The notes under the pieces: model-generated
What the model was told of the DNA's origin: nothing
What the model saw: only the letters and a program-made list of their open reading frames with translations
Database searches by the model: none
Part shown: positions 7,293 through 15,625 of the stretch, piece after piece
Layout: each line of letters begins with the position of its first letter
Numbering within the stretch: position 1 is the first letter of the stretch
Source of the DNA: Thalassolituus sp. UBA1087
GTDB lineage: Bacteria; Pseudomonadota; Gammaproteobacteria; Pseudomonadales; Oceanobacteraceae
Reading direction: 5' to 3'
NCBI GenBank assembly: GCA_002314145.1
Contig: DCCG01000021.1
Location: forward strand, 1-20,442
Length of the DNA stretch: 20,442 bases
Made by a program: the position numbers and the translations under genes

Positions 7293-8048
7293 TTACAGGC
7301 ACTCAAGTTCCATCGTGGTTTCGAACTGGAAGTTCGACAGAACGGTATGACGTTCGGCGAAGAACAGATCAAAATCATACGAGTTGTAAGGCTCAATACC
7401 CAGCTCATCCGCAACAGAATCCAGATCCAGTGTTTTCTCGATCACGTTGTGAATACCACCGATCTCCATAGCCAGTTTGCCATTGATGAACAGATAGAGG
7501 TCATCATCACCGCGGAAGGTGAAGGTATCGCCCGGGGCATAGTAGAAGCGCAGGTGCGTTTCCAGCGTGAAGTGGTAGTTGTGATAATTACGCTCATTAC
7601 CAAACCCTTCACCGTCAATCGGGAAGAAGGAGTCACTGGTGTACTTCCAGCGGGTATAGCCGGCACCGGAACCTTCATTAACCATGGTCAGCGATTTATT
7701 GATGGCCATGTTCACACCATCCACATTGCGGTACCACTGGTCAAAATACTCTTTGCCATTGGTCGTTTTAGTCGCACCGTCTTCACCCGGCGCATAAACC
7801 GGACGGCGGTCTGGCCCAAGATCCGGGCCCACAATGTCATGATCCTCGCCCATGTTCGGATTTTCAAAATCCGGATGACTGGAACGGAAATCACGGATAA
7901 CCACAGGGAATGTACGGTAAGCATCATCATCAGACACGACACATTCACAGCGCTGCTCATACACAGGGGAGGTTTCGGTATCGTTTGCCTGTGCAATACC
8001 GGCTGTCAGCACCAATAATGATCCCACTGCCACTTTCAGATTTGACAT
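7293..8048 (-). CDS. Secreted fibro-slime domain protein
   Basis: A 251-residue exported protein with an N-terminal signal peptide ending near IAQA-ND (residue 21). It then consists almost wholly of a fibro-slime domain, a PA14-like beta fold known from Dictyostelium spore-coat/slime proteins and from myxobacteria. Diagnostic pieces are FPVVIRDFRSSHPDFE (47-62), the Gly/Asp-rich FRGDDDLYLFINGKLAMEIG (178-197, likely calcium and glycan binding), GGIH (197-200) and the FDLFFAERHTVLSNF segment. Cysteines at 34, 36 and 250 may pair after export. A clear ribosome site (AGGAG, 6 bases before ATG) marks the start. It follows two beta-barrel genes on the same strand, suggesting a surface or matrix partner of that machinery. 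The exact ligand is unknown. Confidence 0.85.
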   Translation of the reverse strand: MSNLKVAVGSLLVLTAGIAQANDTETSPVYEQRCECVVSDDDAYRTFPVVIRDFRSSHPDFENPNMGEDHDIVGPDLGPDRRPVYAPGEDGATKTTNGKEYFDQWYRNVDGVNMAINKSLTMVNEGSGAGYTRWKYTSDSFFPIDGEGFGNERNYHNYHFTLETHLRFYYAPGDTFTFRGDDDLYLFINGKLAMEIGGIHNVIEKTLDLDSVADELGIEPYNSYDFDLFFAERHTVLSNFQFETTMELECL

Positions 8049-8135
8049 AACGTTCTCCTGCCAATAAATAACGCCGTCATAGTAACCGTAAACCGGGTTA
8101 CAGAATGCGACCTGCGTTTACAAAATTTAATAACC

Positions 8136-8795
8136 TTAAAAGAAAACTGTTAACCCGGTAGCAATTTCAATGTTATGGGTCGTTTTCGTCTTGCCGAGCA
8201 GTTCAGTTTCAAACATGTGATCACGGTAATCCAGGTTCCACGTCAGCCAGTCAGACAAGATAATGCGGTACCCTGTGCCGATCACCGTGGTAAATTGCTC
8301 ATCACCGGCAAACGACGTATTACCAACACCCGCAACCAGATAAAAAGCAGAATTAAATGTCAGATTCTGGGTCACAAATGTTTCACCGGGAAACAGGTTA
8401 TACCCCACCAACAGATCGTAATAACTGTACTCACGGTCAGAATCCGTCAGAATATTAATATCGTCGTATTCGTAGCTGGTTTTACCGGCTTTACTGCGGC
8501 CATAGTTGGTCTGCAGAAAAAAGTCTTCCGTCGCATGGAAAGAAGCTTTTACACCATATAAAGGCTTGGTACCGAAATCTTCGATACTGATCATTCCGAC
8601 GAAGAAACCAGCCTCAAATACTTCGTTATCTATTTTTGCTTCTTCTGCTTTCTGAGCCTTCACATCCGGCTCAATAATTTTAATCGGATTAATAACGACA
8701 GAACCATCGTTACTGTCTTCTTCTGTGGCAGCATAAGCAGTCGTGCCTGTGCTGACCAAACCGATCAGAAGAAGCTGCTGAAACCAATTCGCCAT
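8136..8795 (-). CDS. Small outer-membrane beta-barrel protein (OMP_myx_plus-like)
   Basis: A 219-residue protein with a signal peptide (cleavage probably after AYA, residue 22), an acidic linker (about 23-60), and then alternating aromatic/polar strands ending in the C-terminal Phe expected of a BAM-assembled barrel (GLTVFF). Motifs such as FFVGMISIEDFG and NLDYRDHMFETELLG are typical of the eight-strand outer-membrane barrel domain common in myxobacteria and in some gammaproteobacterial gliding-like clusters. Its start overlaps the upstream barrel gene by 31 bp, so the two are translationally coupled and probably partner in one complex. No pore or ligand can be assigned. Confidence 0.8.
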   Translation of the reverse strand: MANWFQQLLLIGLVSTGTTAYAATEEDSNDGSVVINPIKIIEPDVKAQKAEEAKIDNEVFEAGFFVGMISIEDFGTKPLYGVKASFHATEDFFLQTNYGRSKAGKTSYEYDDINILTDSDREYSYYDLLVGYNLFPGETFVTQNLTFNSAFYLVAGVGNTSFAGDEQFTTVIGTGYRIILSDWLTWNLDYRDHMFETELLGKTKTTHNIEIATGLTVFF

Positions 8796-9535
8796 ACGTC
8801 ATTACCCACTGAGTCATCGTCTACAAAAAATGTCATGCGACGGTATTCGCCGCGCAATACAAAATTGAAACCAATGTAAAAATTCACACCCGCTCCAATT
8901 GAATTAAAGTCACCCGTTACCACCCCGCGTCCAGGCAGACGCGCTTTACGGTTAAAGTCCTGTTCGCCGTAGCCGAGCGATAAAAATGGTGTAAATGACC
9001 ATCGGTCAGTCGGCTCAACAATCAGACTGGCGGATTTCAGTTCCCCTTCGCCGTTATAGGCAAAGAATTTTCCATATTCGGCTTCTACCCCAAAATACTT
9101 ACTCAGACGGTAACCTGCCATCATACTGATCTGGTCAGAACCATCCTGAGTCCCCACGGTAAAGCCCAGACGCACTTTAGAGCGCAGGAAGTCACCGTGC
9201 CGCGTTTCCGGCAAAGCCACCGGCGTACCGGTGCCCTGCAGCGTACGCGCCAGGCTTTCACGGGTCACCCAGCCGGTTTTACCCCGCTTATCAGCGATCA
9301 GATACCAGGTTGTCCGGCGCCGGACAACGGCAATATCGTCGCCTTTTTCCACGACATAGATAACCGGGTAGCCCCGGCCCGGGCCGGTGTGCAACTCCAG
9401 ATAGGGGTCAATCACGCGTACTTCCAGCGCAGCTGCCAGGTCGTCTTCCGACACCTCCGGCGCTTCACTTTCTGCCCGTGCGACAGAAGCGGTTGTGGCC
9501 AGCACAGCAAACGCCAGCATCAGATGTAATTTCAT
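8765..9535 (-). CDS. SH3b-domain plus outer-membrane beta-barrel protein
   Basis: A 256-residue exported protein. Signal peptide 1-21, a bacterial SH3 domain at about 39-96 (LELHTGPGRGYPVIYVVEKG ... TTWYLIADKRGKTGWV), then a beta-barrel domain of about 140 residues ending in Phe-Phe (WRIGFSSFF). The SH3b domain would lie in the periplasm, where such domains bind peptidoglycan or partner proteins, so the protein may anchor the barrel to the wall. It is the first gene of the minus arm and diverges from the plus-arm operon across a 274-bp control region. No clear Shine-Dalgarno sequence precedes the start. Confidence 0.85.
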   Translation of the reverse strand: MKLHLMLAFAVLATTASVARAESEAPEVSEDDLAAALEVRVIDPYLELHTGPGRGYPVIYVVEKGDDIAVVRRRTTWYLIADKRGKTGWVTRESLARTLQGTGTPVALPETRHGDFLRSKVRLGFTVGTQDGSDQISMMAGYRLSKYFGVEAEYGKFFAYNGEGELKSASLIVEPTDRWSFTPFLSLGYGEQDFNRKARLPGRGVVTGDFNSIGAGVNFYIGFNFVLRGEYRRMTFFVDDDSVGNDVWRIGFSSFF

Positions 9536-9570
9536 ATAGAGATAGTGTTAAAAACTGAACGCACATTGTA

Positions 9571-9589
9571 AGAAAACCCGCCAGCGGGT
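9571..9589 (-). terminator. Weak terminator-like hairpin in the leader of the minus arm
   Basis: On the minus strand ACCCGC and GCGGGT form a tight hairpin followed by TTTCTT. It lies 36 bases before the SH3b-barrel start. The tiny loop and interrupted T-run make it weak. It could attenuate transcription into the minus arm or be a protein-binding dyad. Confidence 0.3.
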
Positions 9590-9663
9590 GCGCGGCAGTG
9601 CTTCACTTTAACAATGTTAACCTCATCACAGTGTGCATTGTCGCAGTCAGGAGTGGTCGTTTT

Positions 9664-9708
9664 GTCAGATTGCGCCAGCCGTCGTTATCTGACGAATCTG
9701 ATTTTTTT
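9664..9708 (+). terminator. Terminator-like hairpin with competing pairing upstream of the plus-arm operon
   Basis: TCAGATT (9665-9671) can pair with AATCTGA (9695-9701), stacked on CGTC/GACG (9680-9683 with 9691-9694), immediately followed by T7 (9702-9708). This is an intrinsic-terminator layout about 100 bases before the first start codon. The same left arm can instead form the perfect pairing GTCAGAT/ATCTGAC (9664-9670 with 9687-9693), which destroys the terminator stem. Mutually exclusive pairings are the hallmark of attenuators. The 8-base bulge weakens the terminator form, and a promoter far enough upstream is not obvious. Confidence 0.4.
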
Positions 9709-9809
9709 GAACGGGCACAAGTTTTTCCGTCACGTATCCATAGATAATGCCTGCCTGCGCCGAATTGACGAAAAATAACGGCAACAGGCTATCTGGCGAG
9801 GAGAAGAAT

Positions 9810-10370
9810 GTGCGCTTTGTATTGTTAGTATCACTGCTGGTTTCCATGACAGCGACGGCTGCGGATGCCAATCTGGATTTTGGCCAGAAGAATTCCGCCC
9901 AGAAAGCCCGCGAGGCCATGAATGAAGTGCAGCGTCTGTCCGGCGACATTCAGAACCTGAAAGGCCGCGTCATCGACCTCAATAAAGACCTGCGGGTGAT
10001 GGAAGAAGCCCTGCTCTTCCCCAGCAACACGCAGTTTTCGGTGTTTGTCTCCGTTGAAGGCGGGGCCTTTTTCACCCTCGAAAGCGTCAAACTCAAAATC
10101 GATGACAAGCTGGTTTCATCCCACCTTTACTCGGCCAAACAGCGCAGCGCGCTGGAGCGTGGCGGCGTGCAGAAGCTGTTTGTGACCAACCTGTCCGAAG
10201 GCAAGCACGAAGTGACCGCCTTCTTTACCGGCATTGGCCCCAATGGCCGCCCCTATAAACGCGCCACTGAACTGACGCTGGAAAAAGGCAAAGGCAGCCA
10301 GTTTCTGGAAGTTGCCATCTCCGACGACAGCGGCCGCCAGGAACCTGTCTTTGCGATTAAACAGTGGTAA
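9810..10370 (+). CDS. Periplasmic coiled-coil protein, first gene of the envelope-machine operon
   Basis: A 186-residue exported protein of unknown family. I chose the GTG at 9810 because GAGGAG lies 6 bases upstream (9798-9803) and the product then begins with a clean signal peptide, MRFVLLVSLLVSMTATAA. Starting at the upstream ATG (9747) would bury that signal behind 21 polar residues. Residues about 22-70 form a heptad-rich coiled coil. The C-terminal half (about 75-186) is a beta-rich, PEGA-like domain with KLKIDDKLVSS and LSEGKHEVTAFFTG. It sits 5 bp before the next gene, so it is part of the operon. A scaffold or adaptor role in the periplasm is inferred from context only. Confidence 0.8.
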   Translation: MRFVLLVSLLVSMTATAADANLDFGQKNSAQKAREAMNEVQRLSGDIQNLKGRVIDLNKDLRVMEEALLFPSNTQFSVFVSVEGGAFFTLESVKLKIDDKLVSSHLYSAKQRSALERGGVQKLFVTNLSEGKHEVTAFFTGIGPNGRPYKRATELTLEKGKGSQFLEVAISDDSGRQEPVFAIKQW

Positions 10371-10375
10371 TTGCT

Positions 10376-12052
10376 ATGAAGAAGTACGCGATACTGCTGC
10401 TGGCTGCCCTGGCATCCACCACCCAGGCGGCGCAGGTCAAAGACCTGGAATTCGGTGGCATTCTGTTTGACTACTACCAGCAGGATTACTTTTCCGCTCT
10501 GGTACAGTACGAATACGCCCACAGTAAAAACGCCCTGCAGCATCACGGCGATGAAGCCCGGCTGATGAAAGGCGGTATGGCGCTGTCTTATGGTCTGGCC
10601 GGCGAAGCAGAGAAGATCTTCCGCCAGCTGCTGACACCGGAAGTTGCCGAAGGCGAACGCAACCGTGCCTGGTTCTATCTCGCCAAACTCTATTACCAGA
10701 AAGCCGACATGGCCAAAGCCGCCAATGCGCTGGTACAGATCGGCGGCAACGTACCGGCCGACATCGCCGAAGAATACAACTATCTCGCCACTCTGATTAA
10801 CATCAACAACAGCCAGATGGGCGCCGCCAATGCCGGTATTGAGCAGCTGGCCGGCAATGACCGCCTGCAACCGTATCTGATATACAACTTCGCGATCCGC
10901 CTGCTGAAAGACGACGATACCGACGGGGCGATCAAAAACCTCAGCCGCCTGCTGAGCAGCATTCAAAGCAAAGACGACAAGGAAATGAAAGCCCTCAGTG
11001 ACCGTGCCCGCCACGCGCTGGCGCAGTTGTCGCTGAATCAGGGTAATTACGTCAATGCCTGGAATTATCTGCAAGGCGTCAGTACCACCGGGCTCTACTC
11101 CAACCGGGCGCTGCTCACCTATGCCTGGGCCGCCATCAAAATGGAGCAGTATCCTCAGGCGGTGCCGGCACTCAAGCTGCTGACGCGGCGCTCCATCTCC
11201 ATTCCGGAAACTCAGGAAGCCAAAGTCCTGCTGGCCCACGTGTATGAAACCCAGGGCGCCAGCCGCAGTGCGCTCAAGCAGTATCTGGTAGCCGAAAAAG
11301 ACTTCAAAGGCGGTCTGGAGGCTATTGAAGACGCCCGCCGCGTGATTGCCTCACAGGAAATTCCGCAGGAATTCGTGATCAATCTGGAAGCCATGCTCGA
11401 CGAATCCGACTGGTATGGCATGCAGCCGTCACTGGATTACACCAAGCTGACGCCGTTTCTGACAGAACTGATGGCCTCCAACAACTTCTACTCGGTTATC
11501 AAAGAACTGCGTGACCTTTATGGTCTGCGCCGCAACCTCAATTACTGGCAGATGCAGGTGCATGAGCATGAACTGATCATCCGCATCCGCCGCGAACAGA
11601 CTGGTGTGGACCAGCTGATGGCTCAGGTCAAACAGACCCAGAACCAGTTCACCGAATACCGCGATGGCCTGCAGGAACTGAAGCTGATGACACTGACCCT
11701 GTCAGAACGTGATCAGGAACGCTTTACCGGCCTGTGGGAAAACACCATGAAAGAACTCGGCCTGGTGGAAGACAAAGTCGACCGCGTGGCCAGTATTAAA
11801 ACCCCCTACCGTCTGAGCTACGATCTGGAAGCCCGCAGCAAAGTGCTGGCAAAAGAAGTCGCTCAGGAACTCAGCAACACCAACCGGCTGATCAACGCAC
11901 TGGAAAAAGTGATGCGTTCAGTGATTACCGCTGAGTTGGATAAACACGAAGAAAGAATCCGGTATTACTGGGCACAGGCACGTCTGGGTAAAGCCCGCCT
12001 GTACGACAAAGCCCTGAATAATATCGAAGAAACCAGCACCGGAGCACAATGA
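10376..12052 (+). CDS. Large periplasmic TPR-like repeat protein
   Basis: A 558-residue exported protein with signal peptide MKKYAILLLAALASTTQAA and an almost entirely helical remainder. TPR-like helix pairs are visible around residues 50-110 and 220-300 (AWFYLAKLYYQKADMAKAAN, LLTYAWAAIKMEQYPQAVPA), and a coiled-coil-like helical region covers about 375-540. The ATG at 10376 is preferred to an in-frame GTG four codons earlier, which precedes the upstream stop. The stop overlaps the next gene by ATGA. TPR proteins of this kind are scaffolds in Agl-Glt-type trans-envelope complexes, but the exact counterpart is not recognised. Confidence 0.85.
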   Translation: MKKYAILLLAALASTTQAAQVKDLEFGGILFDYYQQDYFSALVQYEYAHSKNALQHHGDEARLMKGGMALSYGLAGEAEKIFRQLLTPEVAEGERNRAWFYLAKLYYQKADMAKAANALVQIGGNVPADIAEEYNYLATLININNSQMGAANAGIEQLAGNDRLQPYLIYNFAIRLLKDDDTDGAIKNLSRLLSSIQSKDDKEMKALSDRARHALAQLSLNQGNYVNAWNYLQGVSTTGLYSNRALLTYAWAAIKMEQYPQAVPALKLLTRRSISIPETQEAKVLLAHVYETQGASRSALKQYLVAEKDFKGGLEAIEDARRVIASQEIPQEFVINLEAMLDESDWYGMQPSLDYTKLTPFLTELMASNNFYSVIKELRDLYGLRRNLNYWQMQVHEHELIIRIRREQTGVDQLMAQVKQTQNQFTEYRDGLQELKLMTLTLSERDQERFTGLWENTMKELGLVEDKVDRVASIKTPYRLSYDLEARSKVLAKEVAQELSNTNRLINALEKVMRSVITAELDKHEERIRYYWAQARLGKARLYDKALNNIEETSTGAQ

Positions 12053-14877
12053 TGAAATATTATGCCGGCATCAGTTTGGCCTTTTTATTAAGCGGGTGCA
12101 GCCTGCTGGGTGGTGGTGACACCATCGGCGGCTTAAAAAGCCAGGAAACCGAAGAAGCCGATCTGGATTTTGCCAATATGGATCACGCCCAGGTGCGTGA
12201 TGAATACAAAGAACTGCTTGATCTGGTGGATGACGATTTCCTCAAAGAACAGATCGAACGCCGGATTGCCGGTGTTTCCATGTCAGGCGGTGACCAGGAA
12301 CTGGCCAGCGGCACTAAACCCAGAAAAGGCTACTACCGCGACGCCATTAACTCCTACATTGATATTCTGGAAAAATACCCGAACTCGCCGGACAATGCCG
12401 AAGTGCTGTATCAGCTCTCCAAAGCGTACGAAATGGAAGGTGAGCCAAAGAACGCGGAAGCCATGCTCAACCGCCTGGTATCACTGCACCCGGATTATGA
12501 AAATATTGCCGAGGCTCATTTCCGCCTGGGGGATATCAACTTCAACAATCAGAACTACCGCGCTGCGGAAAAGCATTATCGTTACGTCACCAACTCCGGC
12601 GCCGACAACCTGAAGCTCAATGCCCACTACATGCTGGGCTGGGCGCTGTACAAGCGCGCCCTGTTTGACGAAGCGCTGGAGTCCTTCGCTTACGTACTGT
12701 CTGAAGTACTGGACGAACAGGCGACCCGCAATCTGACCAAAGCGGAAAAACCACTGCTCAAAGACACGCTGCATTCCATCAGTCTGTCACTGGTTAACGT
12801 GGGTGGTGCGCAACGTATCCCATCGGTCAAGGGACTGCAGAACAAACCTTATATCTGGCAGGTCTATGAAAACCTGGGCGCCTATTATCTGGAGAAAAAC
12901 CGCTACGCCGACAGTGCCGCGACTTACCAGGCCTTTATTGAAGCCTTTCCGATGGATAAACGCTCACCGGAAATGCATACCCGCCTGATCGCCGCTTATG
13001 AAAAAGGCGCCTTTGCCCGTGACGTACTGGAAGCGAAACAGGATTACGTCGCCCGCTACGGTAAAACCACACAATACTGGGCCCAGGCCGATGCCACACT
13101 GCGCGGTGAAATCACCAGCCATCTGCAGCCTTACCTGGTTGAGCTGGCATCGCATTTCCATGCCCAGGCACAGAAACAGAACGAACTGGCACAGGAAAAA
13201 GAAAAAACCAATGCTGACCAGTTTAAGGTGTTAAGCGAAAAAACCCGCGCATCCTATGCCAATGCAACCGATTATTACGGTCAGTACCTGAGCAGCTTCC
13301 CACAGGCCAGCGACCGCGCCAAACAACGTTACCTGAAAGCAGAAGCACATTTCGAAGCCGGTCAGTTTTCTCAGGCCGCATCTGACTATGAAACGGTCAG
13401 CTACGAATATAAAGACAGCGAATATGGCAACCGTGCCGGCTACGCAGCGATTATTTCTTACCAGACCCGGGTAAAAGAGCTGGAAGGTAAAGAAAAAGCC
13501 AAAGCCAGTGCGCAGGAAAAAGCCGTGGCCAGTATGCTGCGCTTTACCAAAAACTACGATACCGACAAACGCTCGCCGGCAGTACTGACCAACGCCGCCG
13601 AGTACCTGTTCAGTCTTAACCGTTATCAGGAAGCCATCGATGTGGCGGACGGCCTGATCAAAGGTAACCAGTCGCTGGATGCTGATCTGAAACAAACGGC
13701 GTACGGTATTATTGCCCACTCCTACTATCAGCAGAAAAAATACGTCCCGGCCTCCGAAAATTACGACAATCAACGTAAAATTCTCGGCCCTCAACACAAA
13801 GACTATGTGGCCGTCAGCGAGCGCATGGCGACCTCTGTGTATAAACACGCAGAAGAGCTGATCGCAGCAGAGAAAAAACCGCAAGCGGCCCAACAACTGC
13901 TGCGGATTAAATCCATTGCCCCTAACAGCAAAGTGCGCGTCATTGCACAATACGATGCCGCGGTTATCCTGCTGGCGGAAAAACAATGGCAGCCGGCCAT
14001 CAACGAGCTGGAACAACTGCGCACCCTGTATCCGCAGCATGAACTGTCCGCTGAGTTCCCGCGTAAACTGGCCTATGGCTACGAAAAAGCCGGTCAGTTA
14101 AAACCCGCCGCGGAAACATACGAATACCTGTATAAAAACGATCAGGACGCCGAAATTAAGCGTGATGCCCTGTTCGCCGCGGCAGGCTTACGGGAAAAAC
14201 TGGGCGAAATCAAAACCGCCAACGAATACTACAAAACCTGGGCCCGTACCTATGAACAGCCGTTCGACACCCGCATGGAAGCCCGCTATCACATCGCGCT
14301 GACTTACGGTCAGATGAACGATGAGCGCCGCAAACTCTACTGGCTGCGCCGTATTATTCAGGGCGATGCCGAGGGCGGCGAACAACGCACAGACCGCTCA
14401 CAGTGGCTGGCGGCATGGGCGGCAGTGGAATACGGTGATTACTTTGCCAAAGAATTCAGCAAACGCCGTCTGACAGCCAGCAACCTCAATACCGCTCTGC
14501 CGAAAAAACAGCAGATGATGCAGGACGCCATCACCCGCTACGAGCAGGCAGCGGATTACGGCATGCTGGAATTCACCACCAAGTCGTCGTACAAAATTGC
14601 CAGCCTGTATCAGGAAATGGCCACTGACCTGCGTACCATGAAAACCCCGGCCGGACTGTCCGATCAGGAAGCCGCCATGTTCTCCAATCTGGTTGAGCAG
14701 CAGGCAGCGCCAATGATCGAACTGGCCATCTCAGTACATAACAGCAACGCCGAACAGGGCTGGAAAGGCTTCTACAACGAATGGATTGACAAGAGCTTCC
14801 AGGAATTAGCCGCCCTGCAACCTGCGCGTTTCAACAAATATGAAGAACAGAAGAGGTATGGCGATGAAATTCGTTAA
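12049..14877 (+). CDS. Giant TPR lipoprotein (942 residues)
   Basis: A lipoprotein signal (lipobox LLSGC, Cys17) followed by more than 900 residues of TPR-like helical repeats. Clear early units are at about 110-240 (AEVLYQLSKAYEMEGEPKNA, AEAHFRLGDINFNNQNYRAA, AHYMLGWALYKRALFDEALE); further units resembling YbgF and BamD repeats continue to about residue 750. Residue 18 is Ser, not Asp, so outer-membrane sorting is likely. The first ATG overlaps the upstream stop (ATGA). The second ATG (12052) is better spaced, 7 bases after GGAG at 12041-12044, so the start is uncertain by one codon. The protein is long enough to span much of the periplasm and is a candidate structural strut of the machine, comparable in role to the myxobacterial TPR gliding proteins. 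Function inferred. Confidence 0.88.
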   Translation: MMKYYAGISLAFLLSGCSLLGGGDTIGGLKSQETEEADLDFANMDHAQVRDEYKELLDLVDDDFLKEQIERRIAGVSMSGGDQELASGTKPRKGYYRDAINSYIDILEKYPNSPDNAEVLYQLSKAYEMEGEPKNAEAMLNRLVSLHPDYENIAEAHFRLGDINFNNQNYRAAEKHYRYVTNSGADNLKLNAHYMLGWALYKRALFDEALESFAYVLSEVLDEQATRNLTKAEKPLLKDTLHSISLSLVNVGGAQRIPSVKGLQNKPYIWQVYENLGAYYLEKNRYADSAATYQAFIEAFPMDKRSPEMHTRLIAAYEKGAFARDVLEAKQDYVARYGKTTQYWAQADATLRGEITSHLQPYLVELASHFHAQAQKQNELAQEKEKTNADQFKVLSEKTRASYANATDYYGQYLSSFPQASDRAKQRYLKAEAHFEAGQFSQAASDYETVSYEYKDSEYGNRAGYAAIISYQTRVKELEGKEKAKASAQEKAVASMLRFTKNYDTDKRSPAVLTNAAEYLFSLNRYQEAIDVADGLIKGNQSLDADLKQTAYGIIAHSYYQQKKYVPASENYDNQRKILGPQHKDYVAVSERMATSVYKHAEELIAAEKKPQAAQQLLRIKSIAPNSKVRVIAQYDAAVILLAEKQWQPAINELEQLRTLYPQHELSAEFPRKLAYGYEKAGQLKPAAETYEYLYKNDQDAEIKRDALFAAAGLREKLGEIKTANEYYKTWARTYEQPFDTRMEARYHIALTYGQMNDERRKLYWLRRIIQGDAEGGEQRTDRSQWLAAWAAVEYGDYFAKEFSKRRLTASNLNTALPKKQQMMQDAITRYEQAADYGMLEFTTKSSYKIASLYQEMATDLRTMKTPAGLSDQEAAMFSNLVEQQAAPMIELAISVHNSNAEQGWKGFYNEWIDKSFQELAALQPARFNKYEEQKRYGDEIR

Positions 14878-15610
14878 GCCAATGCTGGTATTGGCACTGC
14901 TGTCCGGCTGTGCCGCACAACAACCCAAAGACAGCGCACCGGAAGAAGCCAAACTGGTCGCCACACAGCAGTTCCTGCCACAGCAGGCCTATGATGCCGA
15001 AGGTAACAAACTGCCCTATGAGCCAGAGGTTAACCCCTACCTGGAACAAACCGGCACCATCAGCAAGGGCTCTGTTCTTCTGTTTATTGAGGCCAAAAAA
15101 GCCCGTAAAAGAAAAGACGATGAAACCGCCGAGCAGAAGCTTGAGGTGATCACCCGCCAGGACCCGGATCTGGCCGGCCCATACGTCATGCTGGGCGATA
15201 TCCGCATGGATAACAAAGATTACAAAAGTGCCGAAGAGAACTATCTGAAAGCCATCAGCATTAACGACGAGAATGTAAATGCTTACTTAGGCCTGGGGGA
15301 AGCCCAGCGTCGTCTGGGTAAATACAAAGTTGCCCAGAATACCTATGAGAAGGCGTTAACAGTCTGGAAAGATTTCCCGGAGGCGCACCTGAACCTGGCG
15401 GTACTCTACGATGTCTACCTCAACCTGCCAACCAAAGCACAGGCGCACTATGAGGCGTACCTGTTTCTGACCGGCAAGCAGAGCGGCAAAGCCGATGAAT
15501 GGTATCAGGAAGTAAAAAGCCGCACCGGTATCGAAAAGAGCTTTATCGATCCGGGCTTCAGCAAGCCGGCGGACGATAAAGCAGAAAAAGCGGATGACAA
15601 ATCCGCATAA
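14864..15610 (+). CDS. TPR lipoprotein (248 residues)
   Basis: A lipoprotein with signal MKFVKPMLVLALLSGC (Cys16, then Ala, so outer-membrane sorting is likely). It has a Gln/Pro-rich linker and about three TPR units at residues about 95-200 (YVMLGDIRMDNKDYKSAEEN, AYLGLGEAQRRLGKYKVAQN, AHLNLAVLYDVYLNLPTKAQ). The C-terminus is Lys/Asp rich. Of three in-frame ATGs, the last (14864) is chosen because AAGAGG lies 7 bases upstream and it gives a proper lipoprotein signal. It overlaps the 942-residue gene by 14 bp, so expression is coupled. It probably works with the larger TPR lipoprotein at the outer membrane. Confidence 0.85.
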   Translation: MKFVKPMLVLALLSGCAAQQPKDSAPEEAKLVATQQFLPQQAYDAEGNKLPYEPEVNPYLEQTGTISKGSVLLFIEAKKARKRKDDETAEQKLEVITRQDPDLAGPYVMLGDIRMDNKDYKSAEENYLKAISINDENVNAYLGLGEAQRRLGKYKVAQNTYEKALTVWKDFPEAHLNLAVLYDVYLNLPTKAQAHYEAYLFLTGKQSGKADEWYQEVKSRTGIEKSFIDPGFSKPADDKAEKADDKSA

Positions 15611-15625
15611 TAACGGGGAGAAATG

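Larger units (their letters stand above)
9536..9809. promoter_or_regulatory. Divergent control region between the two arms of the envelope machine
   Basis: This 274-bp stretch separates the minus-arm barrel genes from the plus-arm operon. It holds a 13-bp dyad TTAAC-AAT-GTTAA (9608-9620), a candidate operator. It also has terminator-like hairpins facing each arm (9571-9589 minus, 9664-9708 plus), a plus-strand GATAAT -10-like box (9743-9748), and a minus-strand TACAAT -10-like box (9565-9570). No convincing -35 matches either box, so activator-dependent transcription is possible. I see no small gene here. Confidence 0.5.

Noticed and set aside
9747..9809. Upstream ATG giving a 207-residue version of the coiled-coil protein
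   Set aside because: It would place 21 polar residues before a clean signal peptide, while GAGGAG lies exactly upstream of the GTG at 9810.
9808..9810. ATG right at the ribosome site before the coiled-coil gene
   Set aside because: It is out of frame with the long protein; the overlapping GTG one frame over gives the signal peptide.
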